Of a DNA stretch of 64,000 nucleotides, positions 49,997 through 61,803 are shown piece after piece; position 1 is the first letter of the stretch, and the number at the start of each line of letters is the position of its first letter. The stretch is from Cyathus striatus. Taxonomy: Eukaryota > Basidiomycota > Agaricomycetes > Agaricales > Nidulariaceae. A program made the translations under genes and the position numbers. Location: contig JAOVFP010000004.1 in the NCBI GenBank assembly GCA_025738555.1, positions 558,001 through 622,000 on the forward strand, given 5' to 3'. The notes below the pieces were generated by a model. It saw only the letters and a program-made list of their open reading frames with translations. It was not told where the DNA came from and did no database searches.

Positions 49997-51288
49997 TCAA
50001 TAGGTAGAAACAGCTAATATACCCTTTCGATCTTGCTCAGGAAGTAGATTCCTCATATACACCTCCTTCGCCTCCAGGTCCTCCCATTTAGGTTCATAAC
50101 CCTCAGTTCCCAAATGTACTTCATTCAGCTGCGAAAATCGCGACTCGGATAGTAATGCATCAAGGACTTCCCACTCCAAAGGGTCTGAATTCTTCAAACC
50201 ATCGAATTCACTGCATTCCAATATGATCGCTATTTCATGTATCCGGTTTTCATCTCGTGCCATTCTAAGAGTTGCTAGGACACTCGCTAGAGGCTTGGGG
50301 TCATTCCAATTGTGTCCAAAATCGGCACTCATGGCGAGATCCTCAAGGTGAGGAAGAATACCAATGTCAGGTGCAGGTAAGCTATCTGAAACATTGATCA
50401 GCTAAGTACGCGAAATATGAATAGACAATAATAATGTTCGTCGGTGGACCCACCGCTCATTACAAAGCTATGTGATAAATGAAGTACAGTCAAAGTATGT
50501 CTTTGGCTTTTCATAACCATTATGGCTGTTTCAACGTCATCAAATTCCGTATCATTGTGATACATTACGACAATATGCTTCAAGTCGCTTTGAACAGCCG
50601 ATAAATGATTAACAAACGGCTGCATCTCGTATAACATCAAATCACGTATCACCAATTCTCGTATATTGCACTGGTGTGAGCTGGGCATGGGCTCTTCCGT
50701 AGATTGTTCCTCCTGCGTATCAGTCTCTATCGCAAAACCAGTCCTATAAAAACTTATGTCAAGAATCTGTAGAAGATTTGGAATAATCCCTTGTGGGATG
50801 TCGTTAAGTCCTTCGATTAAAATGGATTTGAGAGAAGGCGATGATAATGATTTGTACAATTCTTCTTGCAAACTGTTCTCCAGACTCTTCCAGCTAGTAA
50901 CTGGCCTGTTAACGAACGCGAATTGCAAGTTTATGCTTCTTAAATTTTGAAGTTTGCTAAGGACGCCAGGAAGTGTTGGATGTTTGAAAATAGTCCACTC
51001 CGGGTTGCGAACTTCGCAATAAATCGCAAATCTGCGGATATGTGTCGCCAGTTCCGGCGATGTGTCCAATACACTTTGGAAGCGCAAATATTTCGCCAAC
51101 GGCTCACTTCCCTCATTGGACGGAGTAAGCTCGACACTGGAAAATAGGTGGCGGCGTGACGCTCCCAAGAATGCTTTGCAAACTAAAGCGCAAGACTTGA
51201 GTGAGGACTGATCTTCGTCATCTATAATGTTCACTTCGTCGATGATAAGCTCAATGATGTCCAGTGATACGTGAATTGGGAAGTTCAT
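49997..51288 (-). CDS. F-box/leucine-rich-repeat-like protein
   Basis: Two exons on the minus strand (50454-51288 and 49997-50385; 68-bp intron) give 407 aa. The N-terminal part (PIHVSLDIIELIIDEV, then SLKSCALVCKAFLGASRRHLF) is a fungal F-box-like domain. It is followed by irregular leucine-rich segments (LSKLQNLRSINLQFAF, PSLKSILIEGLNDIP, NIRELVIRDLML, DLKHIVVMYHND, HTLTVLHLSHSF). Such proteins are greatly expanded in Agaricomycetes and may recruit substrates to SCF ubiquitin ligases. The substrate is unknown. The gene stands alone next to the transposon-rich block. Confidence 0.75.
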
Positions 51289-54060
51289 GCTGCTAAAATC
51301 TAGATGATTAAAGTGGCGTGACGTACATTGGAGAATAAATAAGTGTAGATGAAATGGTTAATGAGCGCAGAAACTGACTTTCAACCGAGTGACAACAAGT
51401 GGACAGTGGTGAGTCTTGGGTGTGTCCTACCAACCACGAACGACCCATGGGCATACTAATAAACTTCTTTTGTTGTGTCTTATTGACTTGAAATTGAGAC
51501 AAAATCTTTTGTTTTCCATCCAAGTGCGGATGGGGCGTATAAGTGCGTGCTTATATACGCGAAGTCTTTATGGCCATTCCAGCGAGCGATGAGGATGGTT
51601 TTAGGAGCCTGGTTGCAGCTAATTATTGAGTTTACCTTTGAGTAACAGTATAGGCTCATACATAACTATAAATTTGCCCACTGGACAGAGCTCAAAGTTC
51701 ATATCAACGGGATTGGTTGAAGCAGAGAACGAGACGCGTAGGCGCTGACTCGGACATTGCTAAATAAAACCATATGGCGTCAGGATTTCTATACCACAAA
51801 GAATACAATGAACAAAACCGAAAACCATGACTCTGCAAACTACAACCATTGTCGATCTGCAATCATCCGAGTCGCCCGAGGGTCAAGTCCGCCGCTAGAG
51901 CTCCAGTGCTTAAGCGCATAATGGCATTATGGAATGATATTTGAATGATATCGTCCTTGCCAGCAAGACACAGGCCAAGAATGTTCCATGTCGGTGAAGT
52001 GCCTTAAGCGATTCTTAACACGACAATTGAAGGAGTGACGTTTTCTGATTCAGACCGCCAAGCAGGAGGCATATTCACAGTCGTAGTACTACAACAGAAG
52101 AGAACAACAGGGCAGCGAATGTGACGCCAATATAGACGGGAACGAGAACGAATACGAGCGTGAGCCACATTCCAAAAAAACCCTCTCGAACATCAAGTAT
52201 ATGTCATGCACCCTAGCGAGAAATATGTCCCCTAATCCACAACGTAAACGTAAGGCGAGCGATACCCGCAGCACCAGAACTCAGGAGCGTGAGGGTACTC
52301 AAAGACTTCGTCTGTGCTTGGGCGGTGAACGGTACGTCGATACTGAGCCGGCTGCCTATACTGCTTGGTAGGTGTAAAGGAGAGTCCTTGGAGTGTAAAG
52401 TGCCGGAACGAGCGGGAATCCCAGTGGGAGGAGGATCTGAAGTACCAGCCTTACACTGCCACCTTTATCCTTCTCCCCCCTTTTCAACGCTCACGATAGC
52501 TTCATTGGAAACCCCACCTCTCGCCATCAAAATAGACCTATTCCCTTCTTCCACCACCGTCTCCTCCCGCTCCTGCTGCTTATTACTGGGCTTTAGGTAG
52601 TAGTAGCCTTGAAGACAGAACAGATGGGAGAAAGGGTACACGGGTGTGGACTTCATAGAAGGAGAAGGGGAGTTGTTGATGGCACGTTGGAGGGTGTGGT
52701 GTTGCGGGGAGCGGAGTGAGGACGCGGATGAGTAGGACCGTGGATGTCTCTGCTTCCTTGATGATGTTCTATGGAAGATGTTAGTTGTGCAGAATACAGG
52801 ACGAAAATGAAGAAAACAGACCAGACGTGTGTACCCCGACTTCCCTCCCTCCCTATAAGCAACCTTATCAAGTGCTCAACCATCTACGCTCCATGCTCCC
52901 TACAATGCTACTTGGAAACCTGCCAAAGGCGAAGACCGAACCTCTCCAACATACACATTGGAGGGTCTACGGCAGACGCCAAAGACACGGTTTCGAGGCC
53001 TTGATCTCGTCCTCCCAGGCCGACCTCAGATAGCTCGAAGACACCACGTCCACGTCCAGTAGTTACCCGCCAACCCCCCTCCTTCATTCGGCGTGCGTAT
53101 CCACGGCGGATCTGTATGCTAGATATAAAACCCGAGAGATATTCCCCTCGCCGCTCGTGAATCATCCCCTGAGGTACAAGATGCTTCCGTGGTATTGAAA
53201 CGCGTGGTCGGTGGTCATTGTCTCGCTGAAAGGCTGGAGGTAGGAGAGCAGGAGATAAGGTTGTGTCGCTCCTAACTTCATTGTGTTCTCATCCTACCTA
53301 GGCCCTACCGCCCCCTCAAATGGTGGATGCACTTGGATGAGGGGCAGGTGGGAAGATTATGAGTGGCAGGACGTGGACGTCTCAGAAACTGTGCTACGTC
53401 ATGGTCAGTATGAGTATGCAGCTGAACCGATGAAGAGAAGACGTACGTAGACTGGTATGTACATATCACCGGAGAGCTAAACCACTTGGTATCCGTCTAT
53501 GCTGTAGGGCTTATTCTTCCTTTCGCAGTTGAGAATACTTCAGAGTTTGCATTTTGAAGAGGTGGGTTTAAACGTGGAGTGCAGTGGAGGGGAGGAAGCT
53601 TGAAGCTTTGAAGGTTGAAAGGGAGAAGGTGATGATGGCTGGGTTTGGAACGGTGCGGAGAAATTGCGCGAGGATTGTTATTATTAACTCCGATTCAATT
53701 TCACCTAAGTCGATTTGGCAGCTCTGTTCGGCTCTAGCCTCTTTTCCGTGTCTCAGACTCCACTTCCTCACGGACCTCACAAGACACCACCCTCACCGCC
53801 CCCGGCAATACTTTAACTCAAGTAGTTTATAAAAGGCGCACACTCCTGAATCTGTATACCCCAATCAACCTGTGGACGAAACATCGAAGGCCCTACATTG
53901 TAAGCTTTTTGAAGAGAAGAATGGAATAGCAATCTCATTGTTCCACTAAATCAACTTTTATGCAGAATCCGATATAAGCATTGTGATATACATATGGTAA
54001 TATGAACAAGAAAATAGTACATATAAACTTCAACCGTCCCAACCAAACCTCACACTACAG
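51289..54060. other. Intergenic with possible gene remains
   Basis: Between 52.1 and 53.8 kb GC rises and Pro/Ser- or Glu/Arg-rich open frames occur on both strands (for example 52908-53165 minus and 53584-53832 plus). None has a recognisable domain or consistent splicing. They may be remnants; no gene is called. Confidence 0.35.
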
Positions 54061-55492
54061 ATGACAATCTGCTTCAACTCAGTCTCGCGATCCAATTTCA
54101 ACACCCGTCTACCCCGTGAAATCAAAGATCTCATCTTTGCCTACGCATGTTGCATCAACACTCAAGGAACAAAACCTATTATACTCGGATCCGTTTGCAA
54201 AGAACGGTACAATATCATACGCTCAACGCCACGCCTATGGTCTACCATCACAATTACCTTCACTTATAATCGATGTCATCACCAGAAACAACTATTCAAC
54301 CTCTACTTAAAATTTTCCAAAAACCTCCCATTATCAATTTCAATCAATTTGCACAGTTTGCAATGGAGCAGATTTGTAGATTCCATGCCTGAAGAGGTAA
54401 TATACACGTTGAAGAAGACGAAAGAGGTCGGACACAAGCTGAAATACTTGGATGTCGGTCTCGTATGGGATGACGAGGGCACATTTTACGATGCGTTCGT
54501 TGAGCTCACGCAAAGTCACTTACCTGTGCTCGAGGGGGTGAAACTCGAAAATTCCCACATGGATCGATTCTCTTATGCTAATATGGATGACATGTTCTGC
54601 AACAGTCCACAGCTTCGCATTATGACACTTTCGTGTATGAACTATGAAATAGAAAAAATAGCATCCTATACGCAGATAACTGACCTGCGTCTCAGATCGA
54701 TATCGGTGCAGAGTTGTCTCGAGGCAATGTACTTCCTACCTAACCTCACTCACATATTCTGCAATCATATATTTGAACAAGGCCAAGACGTCGAAGCTCT
54801 TGCTCCAACTTCCTATATATTCCGTGATGGATCTGAAGCCATTGTACATTCCTCCTTACTTTCTTTAAAAGATCGAATACGCCAATTCAGATGCCATATC
54901 TCTTATTCTCCAAAGCATCCCACGTCCGGTATTACACACACTTCACTTACACAGCGAGTCATGGACATATTACACCGGACCACAAATCAAGTTATTGCAA
55001 CCACTTGTACAATTTATAAAAGACTCGGGGTGCCAATTGGATACATTGATACTTGAAATAGACACAATGCTGAACGACGATCAAGTATGGCCATTATGGG
55101 ACGGTATAAATGGCACAATTGAAAACCTTCACTTAAAAGATCTCTCAAGGAGTCGAATCAATCCATTCTCTCTATTTATACAAAAGTTGAGCTCGCCAAT
55201 GTTTCTTCCACAACTCAGGGAGTTGCGAATATGTGCATGGAAAGGCCCGTATGACTATTGCACAGTGCTCCAGGCACTGCGAATGCGTAGGGATGCTTCA
55301 ACATTGGAAGTCGAAGGTTCGGTCAACCGTTTGGATCATGTCGAGACGGATAGGAAGGTGGTCTATTGGATCGAGAATCTGAAGCAGAATAGGATGGATG
55401 TTTCGTTTAAAGTGATGGTTGAAAGGAAGTCGTATGTTATAATCGATTTAATTACAGGTGACTTGATTTGGGAAAATGCTCAACTAGATTAG
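54061..55492 (+). pseudogene. F-box protein with one-base frameshift
   Basis: A single-exon F-box-like protein: the N-terminal NTRLPREIKDLIFAYACC domain, KPIILGSVCKERYNIIRSTP and LWSTITITF are typical of mushroom F-box proteins. Leucine-rich segments follow (LKYLDVGLVW, LPVLEGVKLENS, LRIMTLSCMN, LPNLTHIFCN). Near 54862-54873 (TTTAAAAGATCG) reading shifts by one base. The downstream frame continues convincingly with IEYANSDAISLILQSIP, PLVQFIKDSGCQLDTLIL and LPQLRELRICAW to the stop at 55490-55492. The total length of 1432 nt is one more than a multiple of three (476 aa if one base is extra). It is either a recent pseudogene or a sequencing error. Confidence 0.75.
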
Positions 55493-57915
55493 GTGTTTTA
55501 TTATATTTATGGTCACTGGTAGACGTCGACGTAGAAATTTTAGGAGTCATTATCAAGTGTTTTTCATAACCGATAACAATCGTACAGGCAGGTTGTATGT
55601 AGTTTTGTTGAAGACATTTGACTTCAGCCTGTATCTAGTAAAGAATAATGAATAGCGCGGAGGTCGATTGATATAACGTAGAAATGCAACACATGGACAG
55701 GGTGGAAAAGGCCCGGTCGATAAACCCAAACCAACCGTAGTTCGCAATCCGCACGTGAACTTGAAACAGCAATGCAAATAGCTGCGAAGAACGCACAATG
55801 CGATCATGGCCTAAATGCATGGCACGAGAAGTACAAAGACACAATATGTTCTTGGTGTCTGTCAACCGGTGGAGTGTGGCTCCAGTAGCCGCGTGAAGGA
55901 TGGAAGCTGCTGAGATGGACTACCTCTGGAGTTAGGATGACATGTACCCAATTGGACAAGATACCGCCGGACTCCAAAGAATAGCCAGCTACGTAGTGCC
56001 GTTAATTGACCCCGTCGTACTGGCCGGTGCTTATAGTGCACGATACAGAGGTCAGCAGACATCCCGCAGCTTCTTTGAGAAGATAGGCCTGTCGAATTGA
56101 CATGACATGATTATGCCCTTTTGCAGTCTGACAGAATTACACACCAACCGCAATGGCATGAGGAAAGGCAAATAATAAGAAAGGAATCAAACGAGAAATA
56201 AGAGGAAATAGTATAGCCTTCATTTTAGCATATTTCATCTATGAGGAAGCCAGGCATATATATATATATACCTCATAAACCAAACTAATCTCTATAATAT
56301 GTAGAGCGTCAATAATACAGCAGCTCACCACAACGAATAATCAGGCCCGGTGGGATCGCACCCCGCCTATGTCTTCCATGCACGCAAAGTAATGTAGGAA
56401 GGAGTTGTGTTGCATTCTTCATCCTGAACATAGGCGGAGAAGCAGGGACCTTTCCTGTTGATGTTCCGAGTGCTGCCGCTACTGCTGTCAAATGCGCAGG
56501 CTGAGCCTGAGCCTTGATGCATGGCACGCGCAGATATCATGTGAGAGAACCTGCTGTACCTGCTGTGGTCGCGGATAGCGCTGATATCCCTTATTTCTGT
56601 CGTATATAGCCCCAAGTATCGTTGATTATAGTTCTTGACAAAAAGTAACGTGTATACTGAGTCGTTCAAGTGCTCCAAGACCAACGCTACTGAGAGCTTT
56701 CAGGACCTAGAGAGAGCAGCTCCAAAAGAACACAGTAAACTAGTCGTGGCATGAGATTTAAGTTCAGGATCTTTAGAGGGTGATTGAGGGAAAGATAAAA
56801 GGTATCTCAGTCGATGACCGGGACAGATGATTGTGATTGTGGATAGAGAATGTCATTGCACGAACCAGGTTGGTTCGTGTGATTTTAAAGTTCGACTTCG
56901 AACACGTTTATGTGTGTACATGTCACGTGTTTGTTTAACCAATCGGACTCTTCGGCTTTAAATTAATTTTTCGGTCGTCCTTTACTCTTCGCTCGTATTT
57001 ATCATTGTGTTGCTGTTTACCATCTCAGGATTATTCTAGTGAGATCATGTTACTTGTACTTAGTTTAACGGCCGGGAATGCATGCGAGGTAATGACAGGG
57101 CAAACAAATGAATTAAGGGAGTGATGGTGGGCAAAGAAAATATCTACGGGTTGTGGCCCGTGGGACTACTGAGTGAGTGAGCTAAATTGCGGGCGAGAGA
57201 GCTTGTGCGAAACGGCGTCGAGATGGTCAGAGGCAAAGCAGCTAGTCTCGCTTTGCCATCCTCTCCCAATTAGGTCGTGTCCTAATAAGGACTTCCTATC
57301 TTGAGAATCTGGGCCACCACCACGGAGGAGAAGGGGGGCATGAATATGATGCATGAACTTCGGTCGACTCGGGCATCTTTTCGCGCTTATGTAGCAATTG
57401 TAATTTGTGAACGCCAGTGGACCAATCACGAGCGGTTGTTTCGTTGCTTACTCATCAATGCATCAACAATCTGAGTTCCATAGTTAGCAATACGCAACGC
57501 GAGGCATGTCATTCAGCTGCGATGCAATAATTGTCAGCTGTGGTATAACAAAAGTCAAGTCCGATGTCCTTGCATCTTAATTGTCGCAGCAGTCTTTCAT
57601 TATGACACGAACGACTACCGATGTCACTATTCCTGTAACCCTTGATCTGCCTGTCGTCGTTCCGGAGACGCGAAATATCTGTGATAAATTAGGCAATGAT
57701 TATGCCAGTTAAGACTCGATGGGCCAATCTGCAGGAAGATGACACGAGCCTCTGCACACCGCGGTAGCCTTTTATCCACTTTAACATCGTACTAACTTAC
57801 GCACCGGTACATGCATATTCCGATGTCATTCCATCATCCAACGCGCAGCTAAAAGGCGAGACATACCCCCAGCATACGACAATTTGTTCGTATCGTAGCA
57901 TGCGCATCTTCAGAA
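55493..57915. other. Intergenic, no gene seen
   Basis: Contains an AT run (about 56258-56271) and a small perfect inverted repeat CACGAACCA/TGGTTCGTG at 56859-56879. No gene supported. Confidence 0.4.
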
Positions 57916-57919
57916 GTAC

Positions 57920-57926
57920 TATAAAA
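57920..57926 (+). promoter_or_regulatory. TATA box of the unknown 260-aa protein gene
   Basis: TATAAAA, 107 bp before the ATG at 58027, followed by a CA- and CT-rich leader. Confidence 0.55.
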
Positions 57927-58026
57927 ACTCTCAACATTACCATCATAGACATCAGCAACTCGCACCCGGTGTTCTATAACCATTCATTACTTCGTCTTTA
58001 ACTCTTCAAACGAACTCACTAACACA

Positions 58027-59038
58027 ATGACTTACGACGCTGCTACCGTCAAGCTTGTCCGTGCCAACCTTGCTAAGCGCGAGGCACCCAGCCCTCCTCT
58101 GTTGGCTAACATTGCTACCGATGACTGGAACGGCGCTGTATCATACGCTACTCTGGTCCATCTGGCCAATTTCAACGGTACTGTCGTTGCCAAGAAATAC
58201 TGGAAGGTAATTACAAGTTTCATTCCAAAGAGAGCTTAAGCTGATTTCACTATACACTCCAAATAGAAGGATATTCTGGAATGCCTCTTATGCACTCAGG
58301 TTTCAACATCCCAGAACATCGATGGAAAATACTGCCCCGACGATTATTACAAAGCAATTGCAAAAGATTTGTACGACAACATGCTCTGGACTGAGACAAA
58401 CACCATCGCTATTCCGTGGGTTCCGTATTATTCCATTAAATATCGTTCCTAACGCTGCTTGTGACATAGCCTTTCCGGAATTACCATCAACGACGACCAA
58501 AGCGTTCTTGATGCTGCCAAATCATTCGTTAAGAAGACTATTGATGTTGGAGGAGCGCCTCCCGACGATGCGACTGCGTTTGACGAGGTCACTAGTTCTC
58601 TCGCCAGCTCCCCAAGTTCAGCCGCTATCTTCAACTTGTGCGCCACTGAGATTAAGAACAAGTCTTTGGTCACTTTCTCTGTTGCTATTGCTGCGTGAGT
58701 ATATCGATGCATTCAGTACATGATAAAAATTAACCTGGATTGTACATTTATAAAGTGCTGGCACTCCAGCTAACGTGCTTGAACTTTCGGTTTACGTCTT
58801 CCATTACAGCAGTGCCGCTCCTGTAACAGACGTGCTCGGTGCGATTAGCACCAAAGACGTACCAATTGTTCTTTCTGCCCGTGCGTACTTTTTACATCTC
58901 CAAAGTATTAAGTGGTCTTAACTGCATATTTTAGTTCATGGAAAGATCAAATTGGATGAGAACCAATACTCGTACATCCGGGATGATATTCACAAGTTGG
59001 TTCAGGGAATCGAAGGGATGTACATCCTTAAGGTTTAA
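58027..59038 (+). CDS. Unrecognised 260-aa protein, five exons
   Basis: Exons 58027-58206, 58267-58415, 58470-58694, 58756-58880 and 58935-59038 join in phase to 260 aa. An alternative acceptor at 58299 would shorten it by 11 residues. There is no signal peptide. The N-terminal half looks mixed (LANIATDDWNGAVSYATLVHL); the middle has a helix (LDAAKSFVKKTIDVGG) and an SSLASSPSSAAIFNL stretch. The C-terminal part looks strand-rich (NKSLVTFSVAIAA, NVLELSVYVFHYSSA, VPIVLSALHGKIKLDE) and ends with a helix. Only two to four Cys are present. It has a TATA box and ordinary introns, so it is likely expressed. I do not recognise the family. Confidence 0.65.
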
Positions 59039-60318
59039 ATAAGACGGTTGTTGTCATGGTTGGAGTTGATTGTGAAACACATAGGTTCATTTTCATTCAA
59101 TTCTTCCTTTGTCTCATGTTCGGTTTACTCTCATTCACGTACTTATTCTAAATGGACAATGGATATCTTTGCCAGGAATAGAAAGGAGGTTTGAAGAGCT
59201 GACCATGGAGAAAGACCGACTGCTCCTGAAAGTTCTGAGACGAATCCTGCAGTTCTGCAGCTCTGCTGGCTTACAGCACCCAAAATCATAGCGTTTTCAA
59301 CCTCGACTTCTAACTCGAATATCCCCGCATCACTTATGAATAAAGCATAGCCGTCTCCCCGCAGAAGTTACATTCACATTGGCTCCAAGCTCTGCGTCAA
59401 TGCGTGGTCCTATGACGCGTGGTTCGTAAACCCCCGGGTTATAAAGCACTGCTTACCGGAGAGGGTGTACGTGTCCAAGACCGTGAGTAAGGTGTTATGT
59501 TGAGGGATGTTAGATGAAGCTGGGAGTTAAAACACGTGTTGTGGTTTGTTATCCTTTCGTCAATCTTCAGTCGGGACTACCATTGTGTATAGACGTAAAT
59601 CTTCGAAACTTGCTTTTGCATCGGGGAATCGATGACGTCTCAAATCAGCAGAATATGTGGTGTTATTTAAGCTCATTGTTACTCTCATCGAGCTTCCGAC
59701 AGGTCACAGAAGTATGCACTATTACTTACTCTTTGACTCGTCCCTACACCAAGCCCGGACGAATGAAGATAACCTTGTAGGAGCCGTGAGCTGAGGCAAT
59801 ATTCAATCTCAATCTCAGGTAATTATATCTCTGCATAGAACGTACCGAACCATATATATTACCAGCTCATACCATAGCTCAACCATGGTTGAACGATACC
59901 GGAGTCCTTCACCCGCTCGTTAAGAAGAAAGTAGAAGAGTCAAGCAAGTTTGAAATTAATTTCACTATTATATATATATAAATGTGATTACAGCTTAATG
60001 ACGACTGGCGCAAAAGATCTGATGAAGCTCTGGTGCGTCTGGTGCGAGAGGAAGAGGAAATGTCAGAGACAGTATCTAGTAGTACCCATTCCGGGAGGAA
60101 AAGGAGCGTAGAGTTGCAGTTTCTATATCTCCCATAATCCTTGCGTGAGGAGGCATCAGGTTGAGTCTGGCCTGACTGTGACACAAGGCGAGCGATGGAC
60201 TTCGAATTAGATTCCATGCAGAGAGAAACTGGGTCGACATACCCAAGTTCACAGCCGCGGCATCAGCCGCCCAACGGCTCACATTAAAATCCGCTAAACG
60301 TTTATGTTGTCATGCATA
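59039..60318. other. Intergenic, no gene seen
   Basis: A 14-bp perfect palindrome TCAACCATGGTTGA lies at about 59879-59892 and an AT run at about 59969-59980. No gene supported. Confidence 0.4.
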
Positions 60319-60408
60319 CGTTGACGTTGTGTTGACGCAAGGATTAAAATATTAACGATTTGTAAACGGTTACAAGTCGTTAATCCTTACGTCAACACAA
60401 CGTCAACG
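60319..60408. repeat. Long hairpin with 28-bp arms
   Basis: Left arm 60319-60346 (starts CGTTGACGTTGTGTTGACG) and right arm 60381-60408 are complementary with one mismatch. The 34-base centre holds a second palindrome (TTAACGA ... TGTAA / TTACA ... TCGTTAA). No clear target duplication flanks it, so it is a foldback remnant or a structured regulatory sequence. Confidence 0.8.
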
Positions 60409-60637
60409 CGGCGCTTCGATCATTACGTAAATTTATCTAAGCGCGCGACGATCGAAAAGTGGTTAAAAATAGTACTATCCGTCCAAATATGGCACCGTTC
60501 AGCTATTTTTAGCTGTAAATCTTCGGATTTGTTTGCTATTCTACACAGTTCAATTACATCGGTCTATTTAATGATTATGTCTACATTACACCATAGGTTA
60601 TTTACTTTATACCTATGTAATGACCCCATTATAAATG

Positions 60638-60645
60638 TATAAATA
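60638..60645 (+). promoter_or_regulatory. TATA box of the glycopeptide-like gene
   Basis: TATAAATA followed by a C run, 72 bp before the ATG at 60717. Confidence 0.55.
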
Positions 60646-60716
60646 CCCCCCCGGATTTGCTTTTCTTTCCTCCCCCAATTTCGCCAGCCTCAGCTACATC
60701 TCATTTCACTATTAGT

Positions 60717-61509
60717 ATGATGTTCTCGGCCTTTTCTACCCTGACAACTGTTGCGGCCTTTGTGATGTATGCTCTTGCGGAGCAGCATACTATCATCTTC
60801 GACAACAGATGTGGGCATGGGACGGTAAGTTTATATTGTCATCATAACAAGTTACTGCTTAATTAGCCGTGGACATTTGTCAACAGCCTCACCTTGTTCA
60901 GGGAAGTACTATTCATTCCTATGGGGATAGATTTACTTCCAATGGCCCATTTGAATCCGCCATTGCGTGCGTGTTTTTTTTTTCATCTCGTTGTTTCTAT
61001 ATTGATTACATTCAATACGAAGTTACCTTCAAATTGGAGATAAGTGTGACTATGATGGCGGAGGATGTGGTTTAGTAGAAATGACTCTTAGAAATCCCAC
61101 ATGTGATGGTTGTGGCTCAAGCGTTGATATTTCTCTCATTACACCGTGAGCAGAACTTTTATTTTCTGCACTAGTTAGTAGTTCTAACATGATTTCTAGT
61201 CATTCGTTCAATGTTCCGATCAGTTATATATATGAAGGAGGTTCTTGCACAGGACGTGGTGCAATTTGTGAGTTGCTTATATTTTTGAGTTTCTTGGTTG
61301 TTACTGATTTCTTCATATTAAAGGCGACCATGATAAATGCCCAACAGCCTTCTCGGTTCCAACTGACACCCATGTTCAAGTACAGTGCGAGGAGAATGAC
61401 GTAAATTTTCACTTTTTATGTTTTCTAATCATCTACTTACTCTTCAAAGGTAAATCTAAAAATCACATTCTGTCCTCTGAATACTGCTGGTAGTATTTTT
61501 CTACCATGA
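60717..61509 (+). CDS. Secreted cysteine-rich 'glycopeptide' (thaumatin-like related) protein
   Basis: Six exons (60717-60824, 60887-60966, 61023-61145, 61200-61267, 61324-61400, 61450-61509) give 171 aa. A signal peptide (MMFSAFSTLTTVAAFVMYALA) is followed by EQHTIIFDNRCGHGT. Next come the family pattern of SNGPFESAIAYLQ, CDYDGGGCGLVEMTL, GSSVDISLI, HSFNVPISY, GSCTGRGAIC, KCPTAFSVPTDTHVQVQC and VNLKITFCP. This is the small Cys-rich family usually named 'glycopeptide' in Agaricomycetes, distantly like thaumatin proteins. It is extracellular; its biochemical role is not established. The start uses the first of two adjacent ATGs. Confidence 0.8.
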
Positions 61510-61803
61510 TCTTGCCGATCTTGGGAATCAGCATAGTCTCTCATTGTATTGCATAGATCTATAGAATAATTTATTTGTTGATTCGAAAGTTGTAGCATAT
61601 GTATACTAGTTCTATGATATTATACTGTATTTGTACTACATACATGTATTTTTCAATTTCTTTCAATTTATTCTCTTGCTCGCTTAGCCATCAACTGTAC
61701 GCATAGAGACTTCGTTTCCCGAACACCGCCCACGAGTAATATAATTATGTGTTTGCACATGACGATAATGAAGCAGGTAAATAGCTCATTCTACAGAAGC
61801 CCT
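61510..61803. other. Short intergenic, convergent gene ends
   Basis: Lies between the glycopeptide-like gene and the P450 gene; AT-rich, nothing else seen. Confidence 0.5.

Noticed and set aside
52289..53165. Several frames on both strands suggesting a gene
   Set aside because: No consistent exon chain or domain could be built; left as possible remnants.
56309..56684. Cys- and Ser-containing minus-strand frames resembling a small secreted protein
   Set aside because: No signal peptide at a plausible ATG and no splice support.
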